Assembly (NCBI RefSeq): GCF_000400715.1
Contig: NZ_KE007347.1
Coordinates: 691,680-755,679 of the forward strand
Length of the DNA: 64,000 nt
From: Acinetobacter genomosp. 15BJ
GTDB lineage: Bacteria > Pseudomonadota > Gammaproteobacteria > Pseudomonadales > Moraxellaceae
Reading direction: 5' to 3'
Each line of letters starts with the position of its first letter. The first letter of the stretch is position 1. Under the pieces are notes generated by a model that had not been told where the DNA came from, did not search any database, and was given only the letters and a program-made list of their open reading frames with translations. Shown in pieces: positions 44,354 to 53,671 of this stretch. Made by a program: the position numbers and the translations under genes.

Positions 44354-45598
44354 ATGCCACATGTTGTTGTCATTGGTGCGGGGATTACAGGCGTAACGTC
44401 TGCTTACGAATTAAATAAATTAGGCTACGAAGTGACGGTGATCGATCGTCATCTCTTTCCAGCTATGGAAACGTCTTTTGCGAATGGCGGGCAGTTGTCT
44501 GCCTGCAACGCCGAAGTTTGGAATCAAAAGGCAACAGTGCTTAAAGGCATTAAGTGGATGAGTAAAAAAGATGCACCTTTATTGCTCAATCCATCCTTTA
44601 GTGCACACAAATATCGCTGGTTGATTGAATTTTTAACTCATATTAAAAACTATAAAGCCAATACCATTGAGACAGTGCGTTTAGCACTTTTGGCGAGACA
44701 ACGCTTGTTTGAGATTGCAGAAAAAGAAAGTATCTCGTTTGACTTGGAAAAGCGTGGCATTTTACATATGTATCATACCAAGGAAGACTATGAGATTGCC
44801 AAAAAGGTTAATGATGTGCTGGTCGAAGGTAAGCTTGAACGAAACGCGATTACACCTGACGAAATGAAAGCAATTGAACCTACGCTAACCGGTGATTATT
44901 TTGGGGGGTATTACACGGCTGGGGATGCAACAGGAGATATTCATAAATTCTCTGTCGGCTTGGCTGAAAAAACTCAGCAAAATGGTGTGAAATATCGTTT
45001 TGGCTTAGATGTGGTTGATGTGAAATTTACTCAAGACAAAGCGGTTGTTCACTGCAAAAACAGTTCCGAAAATGTCAATCCAACCTCGGATGGTATTACG
45101 GAAATTGTGGCAGATCTAATCTTGGTCTGTGGAGGGGTAGGAAGCTATCAATTAGCCGACATGCTCGGTGATAGTGTGAATGTTTATCCTGTTAAAGGTT
45201 ATTCAATTACAGTTCAGCTGAGAGATGAACGTAGTGTAAAAAATGCGCCGTGGGTGAGTTTACTGGATGAAAGTGCCAAGATTGTGACGTCTCGCTTAGG
45301 TGCTGATCGTTTACGTATTGCGGGTACGGCTGAGTTTAATGGATATAACCGAGATATTCGTGCTGATCGTATCCAACCGTTGATTAACTGGGTCAATCAG
45401 AACTTTGATATCTCCACTGAGCATGTTGTACCGTGGGCGGGTTTGCGTCCAATGATGCCAAATATGTTGCCTGTGGTAAAGCAAGGCAAACAAGCGCGAG
45501 TGTTTTATAACACTGGTCATGGACATTTGGGCTGGACTTTATCTGCTGCAACAGCCGTGTTGATTAGCCAAGAAATTGCAGAAAAATTCCCAAGCTGA
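44354..45598 (+). CDS. DadA-like FAD amino acid dehydrogenase/glycine oxidase
   Basis: 414 residues. VVVIGAGITGVTSAYELN (residues 4-21) is the FAD Rossmann motif; PWAGLRPMMPNMLPVV and YNTGHGHLGWTLSAATA are typical of the DadA small-subunit family. These membrane-associated flavoenzymes oxidise D-amino acids or glycine to the keto acid and ammonium. The glycine riboswitch in its leader indicates that glycine is either its substrate or its cue. No alanine racemase gene is adjacent, unlike classic dadAX. A hairpin terminator follows. Confidence 0.9.
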   Translation: MPHVVVIGAGITGVTSAYELNKLGYEVTVIDRHLFPAMETSFANGGQLSACNAEVWNQKATVLKGIKWMSKKDAPLLLNPSFSAHKYRWLIEFLTHIKNYKANTIETVRLALLARQRLFEIAEKESISFDLEKRGILHMYHTKEDYEIAKKVNDVLVEGKLERNAITPDEMKAIEPTLTGDYFGGYYTAGDATGDIHKFSVGLAEKTQQNGVKYRFGLDVVDVKFTQDKAVVHCKNSSENVNPTSDGITEIVADLILVCGGVGSYQLADMLGDSVNVYPVKGYSITVQLRDERSVKNAPWVSLLDESAKIVTSRLGADRLRIAGTAEFNGYNRDIRADRIQPLINWVNQNFDISTEHVVPWAGLRPMMPNMLPVVKQGKQARVFYNTGHGHLGWTLSAATAVLISQEIAEKFPS

Positions 45599-45603
45599 AT
45601 CAA

Positions 45604-45631
45604 AAAAGCCGATGTAAAAACATCGGCTTTT
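45604..45631. terminator. Bidirectional terminator
   Basis: AAAAGCCGATGT and ACATCGGCTTTT form a perfect 12-base stem with an AAAA loop, with A and T runs on either side. It ends the DadA-like gene and the convergent LprI-like gene. Confidence 0.88.
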
Positions 45632-45645
45632 AAATGTTAAAACCA

Positions 45646-46293
45646 TTAATCGTACAAACGATAGATCCCAGTAAATCTGCCGCAATCTTTTTGTGCAGAT
45701 TTAATAATCAATAAGGCCTTTTGAAAATCAAACTGATACTGGCATTTTTTTTCATTATCAATGATTTGGCCTTTTTGTTCTGGCGTGCTATATGCCAATA
45801 AAGATAAGGTTTGAGTTTCTAGACGATTATTGGGATTGCGGTAAGCAGTGCCTTCTATTTTGAGTTTATCTTTATCCAGCTGATGGATCTGTAAATGCAC
45901 AGGTTGAGCTGCTAGTTTACCGTGTTCATACTTCAAATAATGCTGTGTTAAGGTTTGGTTCATTGAGGTATAAAAATTCAAATCATCCAAACGTGCATCA
46001 AATTGCTGCTGATAACAGCTTTTGGTTTTGCACTGCTGTACTTGATTCAGCCACAGGGTTTGGGTGTCGTGTAATAACTGTAATGGGGCATCGGTCACCA
46101 AATAAGCGGTTAAAAATTTGGCATTGAGCTTCAGACGCTGCTCTTTATATGGTTTAGCACAGATTTTGTGAGCTTCCAAATCCTTGCTGTTGCAGTCAAT
46201 TGCTTCCGCATAGGCAAATGTTGAGCAAAAACAACTCAATGTGATGATGTAGCCAGATTTCTTTAATTGATTTCTTACAGTGTTAAACAGCAT
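45646..46293 (-). CDS. Exported LprI-like protein
   Basis: 215 residues from the ATG complementary to 46291-46293 (GTG at 46299 also possible). A signal peptide ends STFAYA-EAIDC, then a Cys-rich helical part (DCNSKDLEAHKICAKPYKEQRLKL, KTKSCYQQQFDARL) like the lysozyme-inhibitor LprI domain, and a C-terminal region with two more Cys (KKCQYQFDF, KDCGRF), which may pair as disulfides in the periplasm. Function is inferred only by fold: possible lysozyme inhibition or envelope role. Confidence 0.75.
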   Translation of the reverse strand: MLFNTVRNQLKKSGYIITLSCFCSTFAYAEAIDCNSKDLEAHKICAKPYKEQRLKLNAKFLTAYLVTDAPLQLLHDTQTLWLNQVQQCKTKSCYQQQFDARLDDLNFYTSMNQTLTQHYLKYEHGKLAAQPVHLQIHQLDKDKLKIEGTAYRNPNNRLETQTLSLLAYSTPEQKGQIIDNEKKCQYQFDFQKALLIIKSAQKDCGRFTGIYRLYD

Positions 46294-46391
46294 AATCACT
46301 TATACTTTCAGTCTAATTTGCTCAACGTACTATAGCGAAATAGAAAGCCTGAATACAAGATTTGTTCGGTATATTGTAAAAGGAAAATCAT

Positions 46392-46883
46392 ATGGTTGCT
46401 CAAATTCGGATTGGACAAGGGATTGATGTGCATGCGTTCGAAGAAGGTGATTTTGTTACTTTAGCGGGTGTTCAAATTCCACATACGCATGGTTTGAAGG
46501 CACATTCGGATGGCGATGTAGTATTACATGCGTTGAGTGACGCTTTATTGGGCGCGTTGGCACTCGGTGATATTGGTCAGCATTTTCCAGATACGGACCC
46601 TGAATACAAAGGTGCAGATAGTCGTTTGTTACTCAAACATGTCTATCAATTGATTTTAGATCGTGGTTATCAGCTCAATAATGCAGACATTACGGTTGCT
46701 TGCGAACGCCCTAAATTAGCGAAGCATAATTTAGAGATGCGCCAAAGTATTGCAGATGTTTTAGATGTTGATGTGACTCAAATTAGTATTAAAGCCACAA
46801 CAACAGAAAAATTAGGATTTACTGGTCGCCAAGAAGGCATTTTGGCGACCGCAACCGTGCTGGTGTCCCATCAAGCAAAATGA
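46392..46883 (+). CDS. ispF: 2-C-methyl-D-erythritol 2,4-cyclodiphosphate synthase
   Basis: 163 residues. GQGIDVHAFEEGD supplies the metal-binding Asp-X-His, AHSDGDVVLHALSDALLGALALGDIGQHFPDTDP is the family signature and TTTEKLGFTGRQEGI the end of the active site. It cyclises CDP-methylerythritol phosphate in the MEP isoprenoid pathway, to which dxr (56.6 kb) also belongs. Its last 13 bases overlap the convergent phosphatase-like gene. ispD is not adjacent. Confidence 0.96.
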   Translation: MVAQIRIGQGIDVHAFEEGDFVTLAGVQIPHTHGLKAHSDGDVVLHALSDALLGALALGDIGQHFPDTDPEYKGADSRLLLKHVYQLILDRGYQLNNADITVACERPKLAKHNLEMRQSIADVLDVDVTQISIKATTTEKLGFTGRQEGILATATVLVSHQAK

Positions 46884-47395
46884 TTGCTATTGATCAATGA
46901 TTGTTCTAGTTCTTGTGTTGCTTTACGACCTTGCAGTTGTAAAGTAATGCTATGAATTAAGCCTGTCCAGGTTTCGTTCGGTTCCCAAATTTGGTGTAAA
47001 AGTTCTTGGGCTGCTGGTAGGTCAATATTCATATAGAATTGGCGATAGAGATACATCAAGCTACTGACACGCATATTGTCGTCGCAATGTAGCCAAATGA
47101 TTTCGTTTTGCACCAGATGATCAATGAGATCCAAAACAAAGAGACATTGTTCAGAGCAAGGTACATCCCAACCGATTGGAATGTGAATGTAGTTTAAACT
47201 TAAGTCTAAACAAATTTGATCTTGCTCAGATAGATGGTTGTCTGATTTGCTGGTCGCAAGATTAATGACAGTACTGCAACCATATTCTTTGATCTGTTGC
47301 AGTTGCTCAGCAGTCGGTTGAGCAGAGCTAAACAGATGTTCATGCACCAAAGAAAAGCTTGGTATTTGAGATAGGGCTTGTTCGAGTGAAGTCAT
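46871..47395 (-). CDS. Tyrosine/dual-specificity phosphatase-like protein
   Basis: 174 residues. The strand-loop WLHCDDNMRVSSLMYLYR has the Cys-X4-Arg arrangement of the DSP-like family (usual form HCxxGNRxS), keeping Cys and Arg but with Asp-Asp-Asn-Met between. VINLATSKSDNHL matches the preceding strand and general-acid region. Probably a small cytoplasmic phosphatase of unknown substrate; the altered loop makes activity uncertain. Overlaps ispF tail to tail. Confidence 0.75.
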   Translation of the reverse strand: MTSLEQALSQIPSFSLVHEHLFSSAQPTAEQLQQIKEYGCSTVINLATSKSDNHLSEQDQICLDLSLNYIHIPIGWDVPCSEQCLFVLDLIDHLVQNEIIWLHCDDNMRVSSLMYLYRQFYMNIDLPAAQELLHQIWEPNETWTGLIHSITLQLQGRKATQELEQSLINSNHFA

Positions 47396-47506
47396 AACGT
47401 CCGCAGTGTATTGAGTGAAGTTCTCATATCATGAGAAACTTAATCTAATGGGCTTGTTCTTACTATAAGTGTTTTTATTTCAGTGTTCAATTTAGAATGC
47501 ACAAAT

Positions 47507-47536
47507 AAAAACAGCATCAAATGATGCTGTTTTTTT
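47507..47536 (-). terminator. Intrinsic terminator of argF
   Basis: AAAAACAGCATCA and TGATGCTGTTTTT form a stem with T-runs in both directions. It sits directly after the argF stop on the minus strand. Confidence 0.85.
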
Positions 47537-47539
47537 AAC

Positions 47540-48460
47540 TTAGTCTTTTTTCAGATTCTCATTCAGTAAGAATTCCATCAAAGCTTTTTGTGCATGCAAA
47601 CGGTTTTCTGCTTCATCCCACACCACAGCATTTTTGTGGTCTAACATATGTTCAGAAATTTCTTCGCCACGGTGGGCAGGCAAGCAATGCATGAATAAGC
47701 AATCAGGATGTGCCAAGTCCATGAGTTTTTCATTGACTTGGAAATCTGAGAAAGCTTTTTCACGTAACTTCTGTTCTTCTTCCTGACCCATGCTAGCCCA
47801 TACATCAGTTACGATAAGGTCTGCGTTCACAGCAGCATCTTCAGCTTTGTTAAAGACTTCTACGCAATCAGCAAACTCAGAGAGGAATCTTGCTTGTGGT
47901 TCATAACCTTCAGGCGATGCGATTTTAAGCTTAAAGCCCATCATGTGTGCCGCTTCAATATATGAGTTACACATATTGTTGCCATCACCAATCCATGCAA
48001 CGGTTTTACCTTCAATGCTACCACGGTGTTCTTGGAAGGTTTGCAGATCTGCAAGTAATTGGCAAGGGTGGTGATCATCAGTCAGGCCATTGATCACAGG
48101 AACTGTTGAGTAAGATGCAAAGCGTTCTACAATATCGTGACCGAAAGTACGGATCATCACGATATCCAACATGCTCGAAATGACACGTGCAGAATCTTCA
48201 ATCGGTTCACCACGGCCTAATTGCGTGTCGCGTGGTGAAAGAAAAATTGCGTTACCACCAAATTGGCAAATACCGGCTTCAAAAGAAATACGCGTACGTG
48301 TGCTTGATTTCTCGAAAATCATTCCCAAAACTTTACCAGCAAAAGGTTGATAGACCGTATTGCTATGTTGCATGCGTTTAAGTTCTTGTGCGCGATCTAA
48401 AATGCGCTGCAATTCTAAAGAGGATAGGTCTCGTAAAGTAAGAAAATGCCGAAGCGCCAT
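47540..48460 (-). CDS. argF: Ornithine carbamoyltransferase
   Basis: 306 residues. Carbamoyl-phosphate site [10 protein letters not shown] (about residue 51), HPCQLLADL, and the ornithine site [12 protein letters not shown] are intact. Makes citrulline in arginine synthesis. Stands alone with its own terminator; the upstream 111 bases contain AT-rich palindromic matter (AATAATTATTG) that may include an ArgR box, not convincingly. Confidence 0.96.
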   Translation of the reverse strand: MALRHFLTLRDLSSLELQRILDRAQELKRMQHSNTVYQPFAGKVLGMIFEKSSTRTRISFEAGICQFGGNAIFLSPRDTQLGRGEPIEDSARVISSMLDIVMIRTFGHDIVERFASYSTVPVINGLTDDHHPCQLLADLQTFQEHRGSIEGKTVAWIGDGNNMCNSYIEAAHMMGFKLKIASPEGYEPQARFLSEFADCVEVFNKAEDAAVNADLIVTDVWASMGQEEEQKLREKAFSDFQVNEKLMDLAHPDCLFMHCLPAHRGEEISEHMLDHKNAVVWDEAENRLHAQKALMEFLLNENLKKD

Positions 48461-48571
48461 ATTTGCTCCCCCAATAATTATTGAATAAAAACAATAATTA
48501 AGTGATGATTAATGGGTGTGGAAAAAAAGGAATTGAATACTATACTATACGCGCAAAAAAAAGCAAAAGAA

Positions 48572-49213
48572 TTAGACCTTTTGGTGGGCTTTTAAAAATA
48601 AATCTACAGAATAGTTAATATAATCAATGGTCTCAGCATCATCGGCTGGTACGTCTAAGCCCATTAAGTTGCGCCACTCGACATCGCGTAAAATGCCAAA
48701 ATACATGGTCGAAGAGAATTTTGGTTTCGTACAATAAATCTCGCCGCTGTTATGGGCATACTCTAGTGCAAAAGCAATGGTATTTTGAATATTGAGTGCA
48801 CATTGATCATAGAAATAATGAGCGAGCTGTGCATCTTTTTGGGTTTGCTCGGTAAACATTCGCATGAAAGCGATATTTTCAGGTTGAATAATATGGTGAT
48901 AAAAACGTTGAAGGGTTTGTGTGAGGTAGCTTCTTAAATTTGGTTTTTCAGGTGTATAGGGAAAACAAACGCCTTTAAAGAAAACTTCTCTGCGATAATC
49001 ACAAATTGCAGTAAATAGGCCTTCTTTATTGCCAAAGTATTTATAAATAGAAGTTTTTGAACCACCTGCATGATTGACGATATCATCCAAAGAGACTGCC
49101 TCATAACCTTTTTCTAGGAATAAATCGGTTGCGCACAATAATAGTGCGAGACGACGTTCTTCTCCGCGGCGAGTTTGAGGTTTAGCACAACTTGGATAGC
49201 AAATATCAGACAT
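48572..49213 (-). CDS. TetR-family transcriptional regulator
   Basis: 213 residues. The N-terminal helix-turn-helix is clear (ATDLFLEKGYEAVSLDDIVNHAGGSKTSIYKYFGNKEGLF), preceded by a Cys-containing tail. The C-terminal ligand domain is of the AefR-like type. No obvious target transporter is adjacent. A palindrome 42-62 bases upstream of its start is a likely autoregulatory site. Confidence 0.9.
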   Translation of the reverse strand: MSDICYPSCAKPQTRRGEERRLALLLCATDLFLEKGYEAVSLDDIVNHAGGSKTSIYKYFGNKEGLFTAICDYRREVFFKGVCFPYTPEKPNLRSYLTQTLQRFYHHIIQPENIAFMRMFTEQTQKDAQLAHYFYDQCALNIQNTIAFALEYAHNSGEIYCTKPKFSSTMYFGILRDVEWRNLMGLDVPADDAETIDYINYSVDLFLKAHQKV

Positions 49214-49254
49214 TATCTACTTTGGGGTGGTTGGGTTGAATCTAGTATAGCAAA

Positions 49255-49275
49255 AACCATATCCATTGTATGGTT
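49255..49275. promoter_or_regulatory. Candidate TetR operator
   Basis: AACCATA-N7-TATGGTT is a perfect seven-base inverted repeat just before the TetR gene, the usual place for an autoregulatory operator. Match only. Confidence 0.5.
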
Positions 49276-49315
49276 ATGAAATTGATGAGTGTTTCAAAAT
49301 TTCTCAATTCAAATG

Positions 49316-49344
49316 AAAAAGCGAGTAACCTGTACTCGCTTTTT
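49316..49344 (-). terminator. Intrinsic terminator of ntrBC
   Basis: AAAAAGCGAGTA and TACTCGCTTTTT pair around ACCTG, directly after the ntrC stop on the minus strand. Confidence 0.88.
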
Positions 49345-49357
49345 CATAGTCTTTTAA

Positions 49358-50851
49358 TTAAGCAGAACGAATTTCTTCATCTTCATCGTCATCAGTAGAA
49401 TCCATACCTAACTCTTTTAGTTTGCGGGTAAGGGTATTGCGCCCCCAACCTAAAAGCTCAGCAGCATGGCGTTTACGTCCACGTGTTTGTTGTAGCGCGG
49501 CATTAATCAGCGTGCGCTCAAACATAGGGGTTGCGATGTCTAAAAGTTTCATTTCACCATTTTTAAGCTTTTGGATCGCCCATTGTGCCAATAATTCATC
49601 CCAATGATGAACGGCAATGCGTTCAACCAAAGCTGGGCTGGTATTTGACGCAGCTTGAGCATCATTGTTTTTATGCACAGAAGCTTGCTTAAGCTCAGCA
49701 GGTAGATCTTCTGGATAGACTTCACGACCTGTGATCATGACCGTTAACCAGCGACAAGTATTTTCCAACTGACGCACGTTACCTGGCCAAGGTAGCTGTT
49801 GCATATAATCCGTAGTTTCTGTACGTAAAATTTTAGGACTGACTCCAAGTTCTTTGCCTGCACGTGCCAAGAAATGCTGCGCTAACATCGGAATGTCTTC
49901 GCTACGATGAGACAGCTTTGGAATATGAATACGAATGACGTTTAGACGGTGATATAAGTCTTCACGGAAACGTCCCTCATTCACCAGTTTTTCCAAATCT
50001 TGGTGGGTTGCCGCGACAATACGTACGTCAACCTTGACTGGAATATGACCACCTACGCGGTAGAACTCACCATCTGCTAAAACACGAAGCAAACGTGTTT
50101 GCGTTTCAAAGGGCATGTCACCGATTTCATCAAGAAATAAAGTACCGCCATTGGCTTGTTCAAAACGGCCTTGATGTTGTGTGTTTGCACCTGTGAATGC
50201 GCCTTTTTCATGACCAAATAACTCGGTTTCAATCAAGTCTTTTGGAATGGCTGCCATGTTTAGTGCAATAAAAGGTTTGGCGCGACGAGGTGAGTGTTTA
50301 TGCAGTGCATGGGCAACCAACTCTTTACCTGTACCAGATTCACCATTAATCAATACGGTAATGTGTGATTGTGATAAGCGACCAATTGCACGGAATACTT
50401 CCTGCATTGCAGGTGATTCACCAATAATTTCGGTCGATTGCAAAGGTGAAGCGGTTTTGGTTGCTTCTTGTTGTTGTAATTTATTGATATGCAAAATCGC
50501 ACGATTAACCAAAGCTAATGCTTCATCGATATCGAATGGTTTCGGTAAATACTCAAAAGCACCTGTTTGATAACTTGAAACAGCTGACTCTAAATCAGAG
50601 TGTGCTGTCATGATGATGACAGGCAAGTCGGGATGCGTATTTTTAACTTTCGATAGGAAGGTTAAACCATCAATGCCCGGCATGCGGATATCGGTTAAAA
50701 TTACATCAGGCGCATCATCATGTAGACGCTCTAGCGCAGTTTGTGCTTCTTCAAAGTTGGTGACATCAAAACCTTCTTCTTTAAAGGTCTTTTCCAGTAC
50801 CCAGCGCATGGCACGATCGTCATCTATTACCCAAATTTTATTTCGTGACAT
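49358..50851 (-). CDS. glnG: Nitrogen regulation response regulator NR(I)/NtrC
   Basis: 497 residues. Receiver domain with the phospho-Asp in VILTDIRMPG (about 54), AAA+ sigma-54 activation domain with Walker A GESGTGKE, the GAFTGA loop that contacts sigma-54, and TLFLDEIGDMP (Walker B), then a Fis-type helix-turn-helix (RKRHAAELLGWGRNTLTRKL). Activates sigma-54 promoters under nitrogen limitation. Its first 14 bases overlap the end of ntrB, so the pair is co-translated. The nitrate and moa genes elsewhere in this window are natural targets. Confidence 0.96.
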   Translation of the reverse strand: MSRNKIWVIDDDRAMRWVLEKTFKEEGFDVTNFEEAQTALERLHDDAPDVILTDIRMPGIDGLTFLSKVKNTHPDLPVIIMTAHSDLESAVSSYQTGAFEYLPKPFDIDEALALVNRAILHINKLQQQEATKTASPLQSTEIIGESPAMQEVFRAIGRLSQSHITVLINGESGTGKELVAHALHKHSPRRAKPFIALNMAAIPKDLIETELFGHEKGAFTGANTQHQGRFEQANGGTLFLDEIGDMPFETQTRLLRVLADGEFYRVGGHIPVKVDVRIVAATHQDLEKLVNEGRFREDLYHRLNVIRIHIPKLSHRSEDIPMLAQHFLARAGKELGVSPKILRTETTDYMQQLPWPGNVRQLENTCRWLTVMITGREVYPEDLPAELKQASVHKNNDAQAASNTSPALVERIAVHHWDELLAQWAIQKLKNGEMKLLDIATPMFERTLINAALQQTRGRKRHAAELLGWGRNTLTRKLKELGMDSTDDDEDEEIRSA

Positions 50852-51947
50852 GGTTTAACTCCCAAGGTAGGTATAGGCTAAATACGGTTTTTCCTGGAAC
50901 TGATTGACATTCAATCATTCCGTTATGTTGATGCATAATATTTTGAGCGATACTGAGGCCTAGTCCTGTGCCTTTGGCGCGGCCAGTGACTAGCGGATAG
51001 AAAACAGATTCCAATATACTTTCAGGAACACCGGGGCCATTGTCTTCAATGTCAATGCGAACTGTTGAGCGATTCAGTACGCCATTAATAGTGACTAAAC
51101 GCTGGATTCGGGTTCTTAAAACCAGCTCTGGTTCTGAATCGGTAAAAAAGTCTTTATTCTCGGTCATGGCCTGTACGGCATTTACACTAATGTTGAGCAT
51201 TACTTGAATCAGTTGGTCTCGATCAGCCATGACATCAGGCAAAGACAAGTCATAATCGCGTGTGATCTTAATTTTTTTCTTGGTTTGATTCGCAATGAGT
51301 GAGCGGACGCGCTCTAAAGGTTCATGTACATTGACATGTTCATAACTTGGTAACTGACGTGAACCGAGCATGGTATCGGCCAAATTGGTGAGTCGATCGA
51401 CTTCACTAATAATAATGTCGGTAAATTCACGATAGTTATCATCACCCAAACTGCGTGCCAGTAATTGTGTTGCGCCGCGAATACCTGCTAGCGGGTTTTT
51501 AATTTCATGTGCTACACCGCGAACTAATTGTCGAGCGACTTGATGTTGTTGAACTAGATTTTCTTCTTTCGAAATTTTCAACATACGGTCAATCGGATTG
51601 AGTTCAATTAACAGTAGTGGATGATAGCTTTTGCCTGCATTGAGTTGTGACGCAGTGTAATCGACATGAATGGGTTTGAAATTCACATTGATCACTGCTT
51701 CACGACGGGTGTAGTGTTGACCGCTTTCTAATGTATTTAAGAGGGCTTCATGTGTATTGAATGTATCGTCATGCGCATGCAGTAAATTTAATACAGGTTG
51801 ACCCGAGGCGCGGAGCAAGCTGATATCAAATAATGCTTCACAAGCAGAATTTAAATAAAAAATATTAAGCTTACTATCGACCAATAAAATGGCAGTGCTC
51901 AGATTATCTACTAAGAGTCGATAGTCGATAGTGTTCTGTTGATCCAT
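50838..51947 (-). CDS. glnL: Nitrogen sensor histidine kinase NR(II)/NtrB
   Basis: 369 residues, soluble. PAS domain (about 10-120), HisKA with the phospho-His in GVAHEIKNPLAGIRGATQLL (about 147), HATPase with NISVNAVQAM, DNGPGVPE and GTGLGLSIAQNIM. It phosphorylates or dephosphorylates NtrC as signalled by PII. First gene of a two-gene operon. A sigma-54-like promoter lies 69 bases or so upstream. Confidence 0.96.
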   Translation of the reverse strand: MDQQNTIDYRLLVDNLSTAILLVDSKLNIFYLNSACEALFDISLLRASGQPVLNLLHAHDDTFNTHEALLNTLESGQHYTRREAVINVNFKPIHVDYTASQLNAGKSYHPLLLIELNPIDRMLKISKEENLVQQHQVARQLVRGVAHEIKNPLAGIRGATQLLARSLGDDNYREFTDIIISEVDRLTNLADTMLGSRQLPSYEHVNVHEPLERVRSLIANQTKKKIKITRDYDLSLPDVMADRDQLIQVMLNISVNAVQAMTENKDFFTDSEPELVLRTRIQRLVTINGVLNRSTVRIDIEDNGPGVPESILESVFYPLVTGRAKGTGLGLSIAQNIMHQHNGMIECQSVPGKTVFSLYLPWELNHVTK

Positions 51948-52025
51948 TTGTGAATCGTCCTGTTTTAAAATGGCGCAATAAATATAAATTTTAATGAATA
52001 GCCATTAACTTCTAAAATGTACTTT

Positions 52026-52043
52026 ATGCAAAATACAAGCCAA
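52026..52043 (-). promoter_or_regulatory. Sigma-54 (RpoN) -24/-12 promoter of ntrBC
   Basis: Read on the minus strand, TTGGCTTGTATTTTGCAT matches YTGGCACGRNNNTTGCW, with the GG (complement of 52040-52041) and GC (complement of 52028-52029) exactly ten bases apart. It would start transcription near 52016, about 69 bases before ntrB. Confidence 0.6.
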
Positions 52044-52147
52044 CTTTGTATTAACTAAATTTCAATCACTTAATTCGGAAAGAATCGATTTATACTGTAT
52101 TTTTCACATACATCTGCTTATTTCAATATTTTATTATGCTTCAAATT

Positions 52148-52194
52148 GGTGCGTTGTTGGATTTTGTTTAAAATTTTGGTCGTATTTTGGTGCA
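52148..52194. promoter_or_regulatory. Candidate NtrC half-sites upstream of ntrB
   Basis: TTGGTGCG (ending 52153) and TTGGTGCA (ending 52194) are half-sites of the NtrC consensus, about 41 bases apart and 107-154 bases upstream of the -24 GG on the minus strand. Each lacks a good second half, so individual affinity would be modest. The distance and pairing match the moaA region. Confidence 0.42.
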
Positions 52195-52275
52195 TTACAC
52201 AAAGAGATGGCTTTGCAGCTATGCGGAAGCAAAGAAAAGTCATACAATACGCCGATTCAAGTGGAGCGCAGATTC

Positions 52276-53619
52276 ATGAAGACCCCCAAAGTCGGTTTTG
52301 TATCTTTAGGTTGTCCTAAGGCATTGGTAGATTCTGAACGAATTTTAACTCAGTTAAAGACTGAAGGTTATCAGGTTGCATCAGATTATGACGGTGCAGA
52401 TTTGGTTGTTGTTAACACCTGTGGTTTTATTGAATCTGCAGTGCAAGAGTCTTTAGATGCCATTGGCGAAGCCATGAGCGAAAACGGTCGAGTGATTGTC
52501 ACTGGTTGTTTAGGTAAAGACGAAGACAAAATTCGCCAAATGCACCCCAATGTGCTTAAAGTAACAGGTGCGGCAGCTTATCAAGATGTAATGGAAGCAG
52601 TGCATGAGTATGTACCTGCTCCTCCAAAGCACAATCCATTTATTGATTTGGTTCCTGAGCAAGGTGTTCGTTTAACACCGAAGCATTATGCTTATTTAAA
52701 AATCTCGGAAGGCTGTAACCACCGTTGTACATTCTGTATTATTCCAAGCATGCGTGGCGACCTTGTGTCTCGCCCTGTAGGGAAAGTGTTGGATGAAGCA
52801 GCTGCACTTAAACGCGCTGGTGTAAAAGAAGTTCTCGTGATTTCTCAAGATACCTCTGCATATGGTGTCGATACCAAGTACAAGCTAGATTTTTGGAATG
52901 GTCAGCCAGTAAAAACCAAATTCTATGACATGTGTGAAGCACTTGGTCAGCTTGGGATTTGGGTGCGTTTACATTACGTTTATCCATATCCGCATGTAGA
53001 TGCTGCCATTGATCTGATGGCGCAAGGTAAAATCCTCCCTTATTTAGATATTCCTTTTCAGCACGCCAGTCCGCGCATCTTAAAATTGATGAAGCGACCA
53101 GCCCATAGTGAAAATACTTTAGAACGTCTTAAATTGTGGCGTGAAAAATGCCCTGAATTGGTGATTCGTTCAACTTTCGTTGTTGGTTTTCCTGGTGAAA
53201 CAGAAGACGATTTCCAAATGTTGTTGGAGTGGCTGAAAGAAGCTCAACTCGATCGCGTTGGTTGTTTTACTTATTCACCCGTTGAAGGTGCTACAGCAAA
53301 TGATTTACCTGATCATGTGCCAGAAGAAATTAAGCAAAATCGCTATGAGCGGTTTATGGAAGTCCAGCAAGAGATTTCAGCTGCAAAACTGCAAAAACGT
53401 ATTGGTCAAACTATGACTGTATTGGTAGATGGTCTAGAAGACGAATTCCCAGTTGCTGTGGCACGCTCATATGCGGATGCGCCAGAAATTGATGGTAACG
53501 TTTTTGTTGAAGATATTGATAAGAGTGTGATTAAAGCTGGCGATTTGCTGGAAGTCGAAATTACCGATGCAGATGAATATGATTTGTATGCAAAGTTAAT
53601 TCAGATTAAATCTGCTTGA
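52276..53619 (+). CDS. rimO: Ribosomal protein S12 methylthiotransferase
   Basis: 447 residues. UPF0004 domain ([15 protein letters not shown], three Cys), radical SAM site CNHRCTFC (about 152) and C-terminal TRAM domain. Adds a methylthio group to Asp89 of ribosomal protein S12. ATG 52276 has GGAG ten bases upstream and gives the standard length; the longer frame from 52207 is not supported. Followed after 52 bases by pyrH. Confidence 0.96.
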   Translation: MKTPKVGFVSLGCPKALVDSERILTQLKTEGYQVASDYDGADLVVVNTCGFIESAVQESLDAIGEAMSENGRVIVTGCLGKDEDKIRQMHPNVLKVTGAAAYQDVMEAVHEYVPAPPKHNPFIDLVPEQGVRLTPKHYAYLKISEGCNHRCTFCIIPSMRGDLVSRPVGKVLDEAAALKRAGVKEVLVISQDTSAYGVDTKYKLDFWNGQPVKTKFYDMCEALGQLGIWVRLHYVYPYPHVDAAIDLMAQGKILPYLDIPFQHASPRILKLMKRPAHSENTLERLKLWREKCPELVIRSTFVVGFPGETEDDFQMLLEWLKEAQLDRVGCFTYSPVEGATANDLPDHVPEEIKQNRYERFMEVQQEISAAKLQKRIGQTMTVLVDGLEDEFPVAVARSYADAPEIDGNVFVEDIDKSVIKAGDLLEVEITDADEYDLYAKLIQIKSA

Positions 53620-53671
53620 TGTTGAATTAAATTTAAGAAAATTTTGAAATTGGTCGGTTTGGAGTATAGGT

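Larger units (their letters stand above)
51948..52275. other. Divergent regulatory region ntrB / rimO
   Basis: 328 AT-rich bases with no gene. It holds a minus-strand sigma-54 element (52026-52043) and two GGTGC half-sites (52148-52194), described separately. A TATACT (near 52091) could be a -10 hexamer for rimO, but no clear -35 is seen. The open frame from 52207 is only an upstream extension of rimO. Confidence 0.5.

Noticed and set aside
52207..52275. N-terminal extension of rimO
   Set aside because: RimO family proteins begin near the [15 protein letters not shown] segment, and GGAG precedes ATG 52276.
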